Source: a virus. Taken from it: a stretch of 40,224 bases of DNA. The notes below the pieces were generated by a model. The model saw only the letters and a program-made list of their open reading frames with translations. It ran no database searches and was not told where the DNA came from. The stretch covers positions 1-40,224 of IMG/VR virus record IMGVR_UViG_3300032770_001053; one strand, written 5' to 3'. Shown in pieces: positions 24,225 to 32,098 of this stretch (the first letter of the stretch is position 1; each line of letters opens with the position of its first letter). Position numbers and translations under genes: made by a program.

Positions 24225-24431
24225 ATGAACATCATTACCGATATCGAAATCGCGCTGCAGTTGGCGCCGCAAGTGATCAGCTTGGTCCAGTCTTTGCAAA
24301 AGCTGCTCGGCGGCAATAAAGCATCCACGCAGACTGTGGCAATGGCCGCCGTGACTTCGCATCCGTCGATCACCGAAGGGACGAAGGCGGTGCTGACGAG
24401 CGTAGTCGACAACGCGCTCAAAGTGAGCTAA
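24225..24431 (+). CDS. Small helical protein
   Basis: A 68-residue protein with a GAGGGGAG ribosome site directly before ATG 24225. Sequence: two helices (DIEIALQLAPQVISLVQSLQ and a second one near ITEGTKAVLTSVVDNALKV). Uncharacterised; the spacing and ribosome site indicate that it is expressed. Confidence 0.7.
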   Translation: MNIITDIEIALQLAPQVISLVQSLQKLLGGNKASTQTVAMAAVTSHPSITEGTKAVLTSVVDNALKVS

Positions 24432-24441
24432 GGAGGACGAT

Positions 24442-25590
24442 TTGCTGACGTTTGTCAAAGTCGATTTCATTAAGGCGTTGCTGGGCAAGGTGAGCAACGA
24501 CAACAAGACTACGATCCTGGGCGTGCTGGCGGGCGCGCTGCTGGTGGCGCAGGTGAACTGGACGCTGCTATTGAAGGGCGACTCGACACAGATCGGGTAC
24601 GCGGCAGGGGCGCTGGTGACGGCGCTGCTCGGCTACTACACCAATAAGCCGGAGGGGAAGAAACTCGCTTCGCTCGCGGTTGTGGGTCTTGGGCTGTGGA
24701 TGCTGGGCGGCGGCGTAGCGGCCGCGCAGGTGACGCCGCCCCAGCCGATGTGCGCGACGGGGCCTTGCGCGCAGTATCCGATTTCGGATTTGTACATGAC
24801 GGCGGTCTATCCGGATCGCGCGACTTACCTGAAAGAGACCGGGCAGCAGGCGCCGCCGTTCAACGCAGCGCTGCCGATCAAAGAGTGGGTCGGGTCGGGG
24901 CTCGTGAACGTATTCGACGCGCAGTCGCCGTCGACGGGCTATGTGGTGCAGATCAACGTGCCGTCATCAGCGAACGCGGTGAACCTGCCGGGTGTGTACA
25001 CTTATCCGCCGACAGCTCCGCTGCAGCCGACTGTGGCACAGGAAGTGTCGCCGTACGGGGTACTGGGGACGGTGAATCCGAACACGTTGTGCATGCAGGC
25101 GGACGCGCAAAGCCTGGCGGCCGCGCTGACGCCGTTATACGGCAAGACAGTGACTGTGGTGGACGACTCGCCCACTGGATATGTGGGCATCAACTACGGT
25201 ACGGAGACGCGCCGCCAGTGGGGCCTGGTGGCGGGCACTACGGTAGTGGCGGCGTACGCGGAGTCGCTGCTGATCGCGGAGAACACGCCATACCAGGGCG
25301 AGCCTGGGCACTGGACACTGCAGGGCAATACGGCGGCCTGGGTACAGGATCAGCCGGTAACGACTCCGCCGGCGAATGCGGTGACGATTGCGCCGCCGAT
25401 GCGGGCGCTGGTGCCGGGCGAACAGATCGAGCAGGTAGTGGTGACAGTTCCTCCGCCGGTGTGGTACGTGGTGCGGACGGACCTGACGCCGGCGCCGCCG
25501 GCGCCTCCGCCGTGTACGCCGGCCGCGGCGATGCTGCATGGTCCCACGTTTCCTCCGGATCCGTGGGACGGCCGAGTGGGCGGATTCTGA
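24442..25590 (+). CDS. Holin-like N-terminus fused to exported domain
   Basis: A 382-residue protein from TTG 24442 with an AAGGAGGA ribosome site at 24431-24438. Residues 1-72 look like a complete small holin-type protein: one helix at TTILGVLAGALLVAQV and one at IGYAAGALVTALLGYY. Residues 73-96 then form a signal-like segment (KKLASLAVVGLGLWMLGGG then VAAAQ) encoded partly by NNNTGGG heptamers and ending A95|Q96. The remaining 285 residues are a Pro/Thr/Val-rich exported domain (RLGTV-type strands, five Cys). The layout suggests a fusion of two genes across a repeat cassette. Confidence 0.72.
   Translation: MLTFVKVDFIKALLGKVSNDNKTTILGVLAGALLVAQVNWTLLLKGDSTQIGYAAGALVTALLGYYTNKPEGKKLASLAVVGLGLWMLGGGVAAAQVTPPQPMCATGPCAQYPISDLYMTAVYPDRATYLKETGQQAPPFNAALPIKEWVGSGLVNVFDAQSPSTGYVVQINVPSSANAVNLPGVYTYPPTAPLQPTVAQEVSPYGVLGTVNPNTLCMQADAQSLAAALTPLYGKTVTVVDDSPTGYVGINYGTETRRQWGLVAGTTVVAAYAESLLIAENTPYQGEPGHWTLQGNTAAWVQDQPVTTPPANAVTIAPPMRALVPGEQIEQVVVTVPPPVWYVVRTDLTPAPPAPPPCTPAAAMLHGPTFPPDPWDGRVGGF
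24680..24707 (+). repeat. NNNTGGG heptamer repeat cluster
   Basis: Units TTGTGGG, TCTTGGG, CTGTGGA, TGCTGGG at 24680-24707, coding for the second hydrophobic segment of the 24442 product. The 22 bases upstream resemble the same part of the 8566 and 18868 genes. Confidence 0.72.
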
Positions 25591-25910
25591 TGTTTGTCGC
25601 GGCGGTGTTCATTCTGATGCAAGCGGCTGTGACAGGGCCACAGGTGAATACTGCCGCGCCGATCAACTGGGCGCGGCTGGTGTTGGAGCAGCAGCTCGGC
25701 GATGCGGGCATGGAGCGAGCGCGCGAGCGGGATGCGGCCTGGGAGCGCAAGGAACTGGCGGATCGTTGGGGAGCGTTCGCGGCGGCCATGAACGCTTGCG
25801 GCGAGAAGCTGGAGGCGGGGATTGCGGACCGCAAGAAGTGCGCGGCAGCGGTGAAGGCATTCGACCGGCTGACGCGGGACGAAGGATGGCCGAAGGGAGG
25901 GAAAAAGTGA
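25590..25910 (+). CDS. N-terminal TM/signal with helical C-terminus, spanin candidate
   Basis: A 106-residue protein from ATG 25590 (TGATG overlap). Residues 1-15 (MFVAAVFILMQAAVT) form a short hydrophobic N-terminus, followed by a long charged helix region (DAGMERARERDAAWERKELA), two Cys and a basic end. This topology fits an i-spanin (Rz-like) or a periplasmic helical protein, and it follows the holin-like 24442 gene. The assignment is tentative. Confidence 0.6.
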   Translation: MFVAAVFILMQAAVTGPQVNTAAPINWARLVLEQQLGDAGMERARERDAAWERKELADRWGAFAAAMNACGEKLEAGIADRKKCAAAVKAFDRLTRDEGWPKGGKK

Positions 25911-26080
25911 AGTGTAGAATCGAAGCCCTGAGTCGCGCGATTCGGGAGAAAGCAGAGGAGCTGGGGCTGGAGTTTGTGAGCGGTCCTGGCGTGACGCCGG
26001 AGGCTCCGCGGGCAAGCCTGGGCACAACCAATGGCCAGGCGCGCGGTGTGTATCTGTTCAGCGTGCGGGAGAAACGGTAA
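25907..26080 (+). CDS. Small hypothetical protein
   Basis: A 57-residue protein from GTG 25907 (GTGA overlap, GGGAGGG ribosome site nearby). Starts with a charged helix (KCRIEALSRAIREKAEELGL) and ends with a strand-like GVYLFSVREKR. Could be an o-spanin-sized partner, but no lipobox is seen. Unknown. Confidence 0.65.
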   Translation: MKCRIEALSRAIREKAEELGLEFVSGPGVTPEAPRASLGTTNGQARGVYLFSVREKR

Positions 26081-26084
26081 AGGC

Positions 26085-26621
26085 GTGTTTCGTTTTCGGT
26101 TGGAGATCGCCGGCCAGGTGCAGATGGACCGCGGGATTGCGCGGTTCGCGGACGGGATCAGCGACTATCGTCCCATCTGGCCGGTGATCGAAGACGATTT
26201 CTACGCGCAGGAAAAGGATCAGTTCAAATCGGAGGGCGCGGAAGGCGGCGCGGGATGGAAGGAACTCTCGCCGGCATATGCGGAGTGGAAGGAAGCGCAT
26301 TTTCCAGGCAAGCCGATTTTGCAGCGGAAGGGTGACCTGTATAACTCACTGACGAGCGGGAGCGATCCGAACGCGGTGAAGATCGAGGCGCGCAAGACAC
26401 TGACGCTGGGGTCGCGGGTGAGTTACGCGATCTATCATCAGCGGGGAACGAGTAAGATGCCGGCGCGGCCGGAGATCCAGTTACCGGAGGCTTTCAAGCG
26501 GATGGCGATGCATCACATGCAGACGTACCTGGTGCAGATGGCCAGCCGTATGGGTTTCCGATCGGGGATGGGGCCGCTCGAAGCGGCGCGGCGCGGGCCG
26601 GGCGGATGGGGGCGGCTGTAG
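26085..26621 (+). CDS. Mu gpG-like virion morphogenesis / tail completion protein
   Basis: A 178-residue protein from GTG 26085. The sequence follows the phage virion morphogenesis family: FRLEIAGQVQMDRGIARFAD, IWPVIEDDFYAQEKDQF, GWKELSPAYAEWKEAHFPGK, ILQRKGDLYNSLTSGS, and YAIYHQRGTSKMPARPEI. Mu gpG members complete head-tail joining. No good ribosome site except GGTAAAGG just before the start. A C-terminal Arg/Gly-rich tail extends beyond the usual length. Confidence 0.85.
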   Translation: MFRFRLEIAGQVQMDRGIARFADGISDYRPIWPVIEDDFYAQEKDQFKSEGAEGGAGWKELSPAYAEWKEAHFPGKPILQRKGDLYNSLTSGSDPNAVKIEARKTLTLGSRVSYAIYHQRGTSKMPARPEIQLPEAFKRMAMHHMQTYLVQMASRMGFRSGMGPLEAARRGPGGWGRL

Positions 26622-27077
26622 ATGCCGGCTCTATTCATCGCGCCGATCATCGCGGGTGTGCAGGCCATCCTGGCGAAGTATATGCCGGGGCTGCTGGCGG
26701 GGTCGGGCTTCGTGCCATTCACAGGGTACGCGAAGACGTTTGTGGGGCAGACGGTGAATCCCCCGGAGTGCTGGGTGATGCCGGTGCGCACGCCGATCGA
26801 CGATGAAGGCAACACGTACAAAGAGACGCACCTGGTCACTATCAAATTTTCAATTACGGGTTCGGAACCGGACGATCTGGACGATGCGGCGATGGCTTAT
26901 TGCGCGGCGATCCACAACGCGATCGAGGCGGCGCAGCCGGCGGACTGGGGAGCGGTGATCCCGCTGCACGCGCATGTGTTCGAGCACGATTACGGTCCGG
27001 TGTATCAGCGGGACGGAGTGACGGCCAAGTTTCCGGAAGTCCACTTAGAAGTGGAAGTGCAAGAGGTGATCGATTGA
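26622..27077 (+). CDS. Tail terminator/completion protein (DUF1834-like position)
   Basis: A 151-residue protein right after gpG. It has an alpha/beta layout ending HLEVEVQEVID. The central run THLVTIKFSITG then DDLDDAAMAYCAAIHNAIE fits tail terminator proteins, and its place between gpG and the tail-tube gene supports this. The TTG of the next small gene overlaps its stop (TTGA). Confidence 0.7.
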   Translation: MPALFIAPIIAGVQAILAKYMPGLLAGSGFVPFTGYAKTFVGQTVNPPECWVMPVRTPIDDEGNTYKETHLVTIKFSITGSEPDDLDDAAMAYCAAIHNAIEAAQPADWGAVIPLHAHVFEHDYGPVYQRDGVTAKFPEVHLEVEVQEVID

Positions 27078-27217
27078 AAAGCGCGCGGAAGTACAAGGTG
27101 ATCCTGCCGTTCGAAGTGGACGGGCGGGAATTCAAGTACGGGGAGATCGCGGAATTCGACATAGACACGGCGGCGGTGTATGCGACGTCACTGATCGCGG
27201 TGGAGGAGGGGAAGTAA
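27074..27217 (+). CDS. Small conserved phage protein
   Basis: A 47-residue protein from TTG 27074 (TTGA overlap, GAGGTGAT ribosome site at 27064-27071). Short beta-hairpin protein (YKVILPFEVDGREFKYGEIA) with an acidic C-terminus. Similar small genes occur before tail-tube genes in siphophages. Function unknown. Confidence 0.7.
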   Translation: MKSARKYKVILPFEVDGREFKYGEIAEFDIDTAAVYATSLIAVEEGK

Positions 27218-27218
27218 G

Positions 27219-28457
27219 ATGGCGGGCGTACTGAAGAACTATGACTTAACGCAGATCGTGCAGGGGCCTTGTGACCTGTGGCTGATTCCGAATGCGTATG
27301 CGCCGAGCGATTCCGCTCTGCGGCTGACGCTGGCGAGCGATCTTTCGCCGGATGCGACGGCGCAGCCGGGCTGCATTCATTTGGGCAGCGTGGCGAGCGC
27401 GGTGACGACGGGGCTGAAGCCGAAGGTGGCGAACATCGTGCTCGACCAGTACGACGCGCCGGTGGACGGCTACACGGAGATGCTGACGGCGACGATCGAG
27501 GCGGAGATGGCGCAGACGACGTCCGAGCTGCTGGGTATCTTCCTGGGCGTGGGGACTTACTCGCAGGTGGCGTCGACCAGCGACCAGATCACCTTCGGCG
27601 GCAACCTGGTGGTACCGACTTACTGCATCGCGGCGATCTCGCCGGCTAAGGAGAATCCGCTGGAAGCATGGGTCTCGATGCTCTACCAGTGCGTCTCGAC
27701 GGGCGGCTTCGAAGTGACGATGGGACGCAAGAAGCCGAGTTACTACAAGGTACAGTTCCAGGGGATCGAGTCACTGACGCGCACGCCAGGCCAGGCGATG
27801 GGGATCATCTACAAGACGCTGGCGAACGCCAGCGGCGGCACGGCCACGGCGCGGAACTATAACGCGTCGCAGATCTGGCAGTCGCAGGCGGACTTGTGGC
27901 TGATCTCGCCGGCGCCCACGGACACGGCTGAGGTGGTGACCCTGGACGCGACTTCTCTGACGCCATCGTCGAGCGTGCATGCGAACTCGATCGATTTCGG
28001 TTTGGCGACGGGGCCGCTGGTGATGAGCGTGAAGCCGAAGCTGAGCTGGTTTGCGGCGGACCAGTTCGATTCGCCGGTGGGGGCGTTTGTGGAGTCGCTC
28101 GAGGCCACCATCGAGGCGGAGCTGGAGCAGGCGGGGGCGCAGAATCTGGCGAGCGCGTTAGGTCTGGGCAATTACAACTTAAGCGCGGGCAACTACTCGG
28201 AGCTGACCTTCGGCGGGACGAATCAGCCGGCGGAGATTTGCGTGGCGGGGATCGGTGTGAATCGTTCGGACGCGACCAAGGCCAGCGTGGTGGGGCTGTA
28301 CAAGACGCTGGCGGACGGCGGCGTGACGCTGACGATGTCGCGCAAAAAGACGAACACGTACAAGGTGAAGTTTACGGGCCTGGCGGATCTGACGCGGACG
28401 GTGGGACGGCAGATTGGGTTCTTCTTCGAGATGACGGGCACGCCTGGAGCGTACTAA
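27219..28457 (+). CDS. Major tail tube protein with internal duplication
   Basis: A 412-residue protein, about twice the usual tube size. Two copies of a ~200-residue unit are visible: DLWLIP (D19) and DLWLIS (D225) lie 206 residues apart. Each copy then shows LKPKVANIVLDQYDAPVDGY / VKPKLSWFAADQFDSPVGAF, ATIEAEM / ATIEAEL, ITFGG / LTFGG, VTMGRKKPSYYKVQFQGIES / LTMSRKKTNTYKVKFTGLAD and LTRTPGQ / LTRTVGR. Each half should make one beta-barrel ring unit. Phage T5 tube protein pb6 has a comparable doubled domain and forms trimeric rings. The strong ribosome site GGAGGAGGGG precedes ATG 27219. Confidence 0.85.
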   Translation: MAGVLKNYDLTQIVQGPCDLWLIPNAYAPSDSALRLTLASDLSPDATAQPGCIHLGSVASAVTTGLKPKVANIVLDQYDAPVDGYTEMLTATIEAEMAQTTSELLGIFLGVGTYSQVASTSDQITFGGNLVVPTYCIAAISPAKENPLEAWVSMLYQCVSTGGFEVTMGRKKPSYYKVQFQGIESLTRTPGQAMGIIYKTLANASGGTATARNYNASQIWQSQADLWLISPAPTDTAEVVTLDATSLTPSSSVHANSIDFGLATGPLVMSVKPKLSWFAADQFDSPVGAFVESLEATIEAELEQAGAQNLASALGLGNYNLSAGNYSELTFGGTNQPAEICVAGIGVNRSDATKASVVGLYKTLADGGVTLTMSRKKTNTYKVKFTGLADLTRTVGRQIGFFFEMTGTPGAY

Positions 28458-28898
28458 ATGAACGCTAACGATTGGGTGAAGGCGGGGCAGGCAGCGGCGG
28501 ACGCGGATGCCGTGGATCTGGCGCTGCCATCGGGGATGGTGATCAAGGCGCGGCGCCCGGACCCGATGCAGCTTGCGGTGTGGGGTGTACTGCCGTTCGG
28601 CCTGGCGGCCACGGCTTCGGCGTCGACGGGGAACGGGTCCGGATCTCTTACGGTGAGTGAGGCGGCGACTTTGATGCGCACGGTGCTGGAGTACTGCTGC
28701 GTGTCGCCGCGGATCTCGCTGACGCCGGCCGGGGCTGACGAAATTCATCCGGCTAAGATTCCGAACCCGGACCTGATGTTCATCGTGGGCTGGGCCTTGC
28801 GGCGTCCGGAGCGTGCGCCGCTCGAATCCTTTCGTGGCGACGGACGAGATGCTAGCGGTAGCGCTAGTGGCGGAGCGGTTCGGGCAGAGGCCGAGTGA
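28458..28898 (+). CDS. Tail assembly chaperone (lambda gpG-like position)
   Basis: A 146-residue acidic protein. It follows the tail tube and precedes the tape measure, the fixed place of tail assembly chaperones. The first half carries a strand-rich part (VDLALPSGMVIKARRPDPM), the second half helices (AATLMRTVLEYCC, PDLMFIVGWALRRPERAPLE). Its last 30 codons overlap a second reading frame, the usual layout for a frameshifted longer product. Confidence 0.75.
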   Translation: MNANDWVKAGQAAADADAVDLALPSGMVIKARRPDPMQLAVWGVLPFGLAATASASTGNGSGSLTVSEAATLMRTVLEYCCVSPRISLTPAGADEIHPAKIPNPDLMFIVGWALRRPERAPLESFRGDGRDASGSASGGAVRAEAE

Positions 28899-29013
28899 TC
28901 TGATGGGGGTCCGGGACCGGGTGCTGGCGCTCGACTTCGATGCCGCGGCACTGGTAGTGCTGCGGGACGCCGAAGAGGATGCCGCGCGGCGCTCGCGATC
29001 CACTCTCGAATAA
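28813..29013 (+). CDS. Tail assembly chaperone extension (lambda gpT-like), overlapping frame
   Basis: The +1 frame (open from 28777 to 29013) encodes a typical gpT-like segment: DEMLAVALVAERFGQRPSDL then LALDFDAAALVVLRDAEED. A free start could be GTG 28813, GTG 28834 or ATG 28849, but no good ribosome site precedes any. The likelier route is a +1 or -2 ribosomal shift from the 28458 frame before its stop at 28898. The site TCC TTT C at 28827-28833 would let the Phe tRNA re-pair from TTT to TTC, giving LESF followed by VATDEML. Start coordinate is uncertain. Confidence 0.65.
   Translation: MRRSNPFVATDEMLAVALVAERFGQRPSDLMGVRDRVLALDFDAAALVVLRDAEEDAARRSRSTLE
28851..28868 (+). other. Stem-loop in the chaperone overlap
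   Basis: CTAGCG (28852-28857) and CGCTAG (28862-28867) form a 6-bp stem with loop GTAG, plus a closing G-T pair. It lies 18 bases after the putative shift site and just after ATG 28849, so it may affect frameshifting or initiation. Small, could be chance. Confidence 0.45.
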
Positions 29014-29022
29014 CAAAAACAC

Positions 29023-31476
29023 ATGCCTATCGATTCTGTAGCCAACCTGCTGTTCAATATCGGCGCCAACAGCGACGATGCGGAAGAGAACATCCAGCGG
29101 TTTCGTGCGTTGATGGGCACGGACCTGGACGCGATGGGCGAGCAGTTCTCGGACTGGGCCGATGAAGTGTTCGGGCATCTGGATTCGATGAAGGGCGCGC
29201 TGATCGGGGTGACTGCGGGAGTGGGCGCGCTGAGCGCGGCGGTGGCGGCGTTCGGGGTGGAGGCGGCGGACAAATTCAGCGAGACGGCGATCGCCATCGA
29301 TGACGCCAGCCGAAAGACGGGCATCTCCGTGGCGGAGATGAGCAAGTTGCACTTTGCGGCGAGCGAAATCGGGGTGAGTTTCGACACGCTGTCGACGGGG
29401 TTAGTGCGGCTGTCGCGGGCGATGTTCTCAGCGGGTGAGGATTCGAAGGAGACGCGGGACGCTTTCTCCAGGCTGGGGATCACCGAAAAGGACTTGAACG
29501 CCGGGCGGCAGAACATGCTGCCGCTGCTCGAAAAGCTGGCGGACCGCTACACGCATTTGAAGGACGGCGCGGAGAAGGCGGCCATCTCGCAGGAGTTGTT
29601 TTCGCGCGGCGGCTCGGAGCTGATCCGGTTTCTGAATCTGGGCTCGGCGGGGATTAAGGAGTTATCGGAGCGCGCCACGGAGCTGGGCCTGGTGATGTCG
29701 GATCAGGACGTGCGGGCGGCGCGCGAGCTGAAGGCCGGCGTGGAAGCGATGCACGCGCAGATGGAAGCCTTCGAAAAGCTGGTCGCCGAGAAAGCTATGC
29801 CGGTGATGACGGGCTTCTACGCGACGATCATCGGGCTGGGCAAGGCGCTGCACACGCTGGCGGACGTGGGCCAGGTGGGAGGTTGGGCGGAGTTCGGCGC
29901 GAATCTGGCGGCGGGGTTTAGCGAGGCGCGCGAGGAGATGGCGCGCACGATGGAGCTGGCGACGAAGGCGGGCGGCAGCGATCATCTGCTGGGCGCGCCG
30001 GGGTCACAGAAGGCCGCGAAGGAGGCGGCCGAGAGCTTTAAGGAAATCTCGACGCAACTGGGCGAGATGAAGATCAAGCTGGCGGAGATGGAAGGTCCGG
30101 GCGCCAAGCTGAACGCGGACCTGGAGCAGATGCAACAGAAGGCGGACGACGCCGCCAAGAAGTTGGTGGGGCTGCTCGAAGCGGGGAAGATCACGGCGGC
30201 GACGTGGAAGGACCAGACGAACGCGCTGTATGCGCTGCACGCGGCCATCGACCAGTGGGGCGCGGCGATGAAGGATCAGATCGCCCAGAAGGACCTGGAC
30301 GAGCTGCAGCGGTACCTGGACAAGATCAACACCGCGACGGAGAGCCTCGAAAGCAAGATCGCGGAGCAATCCACGGACAAAGGGTTCGCACACCAGGCGG
30401 CGATGTGGGACGCGCAGATGGACCAATTGCGCCGGCACATGGTCGAGGAAGGCACGTTCGTCGGGGAGAACGTGGACTTGTGGGTGAACCTGGTGAAGAG
30501 CGGTATGGACCGTATCGCGGCGGACCAGGACAGCGCGTACGCACACGAGATTGCGAAGCTGCAGGAACATCACGACCGGCTGATGGAGATGGAATTGACC
30601 CGCGAGCAGAAGCTGGCCGCGGACTATCAGAAGGACCTGCAGGAGTTCAGCCAGGCGGAAGAACAGAAGGCTCTGCTGGCGGCTTCGAACGATAAGGAAC
30701 GGGCAGCGATCGAGCAACGATATGCCGCGATCCGATCGCAGATCGCGGCGGCTTACCAGAAGGACCTGCAGGCGCTGCTGAATTCGCAGGGATGGCAGGG
30801 TGTGTTCGGCAACCACTTCGCGCAGATGATCAAGCACAACGAGCAGTTGATGCGCGAGTGGGCGACGTCGACGAATCAGTCGACCATGATGGTGAAGGTC
30901 GCGCTTGAGTCCATGAAAGAGATGGGCGGCCAGGCGTTCGACAAGATGGCCGAGGGGATGGGCGGCGGGATCGCAAACGCGCTGGTATACGGCAAGTCGA
31001 TCGGGCAGGCGATGCGCCAGGCAACGGCCGCGACGCTCGAATCGATCGCGGCGCAGTCGATGGTGCAGGCCATTTACTCGCTGGCGTTAGGCTTCAAGGA
31101 CATCGCTGAGCAGGACTATCCGGGCGCGGCGGCCGCGTTCGAAGCGGCGGCATTGTTCGGCGCGGTTGGCGTGGGCGCTGGAGTGGCTGGGCGGGCCGTG
31201 GCGGGGCCGGGCGGCGCGGGCGGCTCTGGCGGGGGCGGCGGCGGCGCGCGCGGCTCTGGCGGGGCAATTGGCGGCTCTGGCGGGGGCGGCGGCGGGACGG
31301 GCAGCAGTCCGCAGTCGTCGGCGAGCGTGGGCGGGGTGAGCGTGCATGTGTACGGGCATGTGATTGGCGCTAGCGGTATCGAGCAGTTGTGCTCGATGAT
31401 CAACGACGCCGTGCAAAACCGGGACGTGCGCATGGTGGCAACGCAGGTGCGCCAGACGACGCCGGCGACGTTCTGA
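29023..31476 (+). CDS. Tail tape measure protein
   Basis: An 817-residue protein with a hydrophobic stretch near residues 64-85 (GALIGVTAGVGALSAAVAAF), long coiled coils (about 100-600, such as LAEMEGPGAKLNADLEQMQQ), a second hydrophobic region (about 690-725), and a Gly-rich linker (about 728-765) before a final domain ending QTTPATF. Tape measures set tail length and go into the host membrane during DNA entry. By the usual 0.15 nm per residue the tail would be near 120 nm. No Shine-Dalgarno sequence precedes ATG 29023; the leader is A-rich. Confidence 0.92.
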   Translation: MPIDSVANLLFNIGANSDDAEENIQRFRALMGTDLDAMGEQFSDWADEVFGHLDSMKGALIGVTAGVGALSAAVAAFGVEAADKFSETAIAIDDASRKTGISVAEMSKLHFAASEIGVSFDTLSTGLVRLSRAMFSAGEDSKETRDAFSRLGITEKDLNAGRQNMLPLLEKLADRYTHLKDGAEKAAISQELFSRGGSELIRFLNLGSAGIKELSERATELGLVMSDQDVRAARELKAGVEAMHAQMEAFEKLVAEKAMPVMTGFYATIIGLGKALHTLADVGQVGGWAEFGANLAAGFSEAREEMARTMELATKAGGSDHLLGAPGSQKAAKEAAESFKEISTQLGEMKIKLAEMEGPGAKLNADLEQMQQKADDAAKKLVGLLEAGKITAATWKDQTNALYALHAAIDQWGAAMKDQIAQKDLDELQRYLDKINTATESLESKIAEQSTDKGFAHQAAMWDAQMDQLRRHMVEEGTFVGENVDLWVNLVKSGMDRIAADQDSAYAHEIAKLQEHHDRLMEMELTREQKLAADYQKDLQEFSQAEEQKALLAASNDKERAAIEQRYAAIRSQIAAAYQKDLQALLNSQGWQGVFGNHFAQMIKHNEQLMREWATSTNQSTMMVKVALESMKEMGGQAFDKMAEGMGGGIANALVYGKSIGQAMRQATAATLESIAAQSMVQAIYSLALGFKDIAEQDYPGAAAAFEAAALFGAVGVGAGVAGRAVAGPGGAGGSGGGGGGARGSGGAIGGSGGGGGGTGSSPQSSASVGGVSVHVYGHVIGASGIEQLCSMINDAVQNRDVRMVATQVRQTTPATF
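31221..31285 (+). repeat. Three copies of CGGCTCTGGCGGGG
   Basis: Copies at 31221-31234, 31251-31264 and 31272-31285 encode the Gly/Ser linker in the tape measure C-terminus. Likely a slippage-expanded flexible linker. Confidence 0.8.
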
Positions 31477-31477
31477 T

Positions 31478-31930
31478 ATGGGGATCACGCCTTGCCAGAT
31501 CGTCTACAACCCCGGCGGCGGGAATGTGACGCTAACTTTCCAGCGCGGGCCGCAGAACTTCCGCTGCCTTTACGACGGGCGGGTACACGACAATCTCTCG
31601 ACGGGCGGCATCCGGGAGCGCATAGTCGAGTTTCTGGACATCCTGATCGCGTTCGAAATGCAGAATCACCTGATTTCGGATGCGACGGATTATGCGGCCT
31701 GGGGCGGCTTCATGACGTTTGCGCTGGGCGGCGGCCAGTTCACGTTTTGCGTGAACACGACAATCGGATCGGCGGCCACCTACGACTGCGTCAGCGACGA
31801 CACGAAGTGGCAGCCGGTGCGGAACGGGCCGGGCAAGTATGCGGCGAGCTACCAGTTCCGGATGGTACCGGATACGACGTTTCCGAGCGGCGGTCCGGAG
31901 CAGGTAATGCAGCAATTCTACGGATTGTGA
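31478..31930 (+). CDS. Distal tail-like protein
   Basis: A 150-residue protein directly after the tape measure. Beta-rich (NVTLTFQRGPQNFRCLYDGR, FMTFALGGGQFTFCVNTT, YAASYQFRMVPDTTF). The location and length fit the first tail-tip protein (Dit-like or minor tail protein) of siphophages. Function inferred from position. Confidence 0.72.
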   Translation: MGITPCQIVYNPGGGNVTLTFQRGPQNFRCLYDGRVHDNLSTGGIRERIVEFLDILIAFEMQNHLISDATDYAAWGGFMTFALGGGQFTFCVNTTIGSAATYDCVSDDTKWQPVRNGPGKYAASYQFRMVPDTTFPSGGPEQVMQQFYGL

Positions 31931-31942
31931 AGGTGAGACAGC

Positions 31943-32098
31943 ATGGACGCGAGAACGGTTTTGATTCTGGGCCTGATCAGTGGCGGGTTGTGGGTTACGG
32001 AGAAGTCAGCGCACCTGGTGACGAAAGCGGCGCACCAGACGAAGGCCGCGGTGCACCACGTTCTGCACCGCGGGCATAAGAAGGCAGGCACAAAGTAG
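31943..32098 (+). CDS. Small TM protein with His/Lys-rich tail
   Basis: A 51-residue protein from ATG 31943 (AGGTGAG ribosome site 31931-31937). A short hydrophobic helix (VLILGLISGGLWVT) is followed by a His/Lys-rich tail (HQTKAAVHHVLHRGHKKAG). Too short for the usual length cut-off but well placed between tail genes, with its own ribosome site. Unknown; could be a small membrane or lysis helper. Confidence 0.65.
   Translation: MDARTVLILGLISGGLWVTEKSAHLVTKAAHQTKAAVHHVLHRGHKKAGTK

Noticed and set aside
28179-29516. Minus-strand open frame of 445 codons
   Set aside because: Antisense to the tail tube, chaperone and tape measure genes, compositionally biased, no ribosome site; a shadow of strong GC3 bias.
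31221-31285. CRISPR-like array
   Set aside because: The three copies are 14 bases, irregularly spaced and inside the tape measure coding sequence as Gly/Ser codons.
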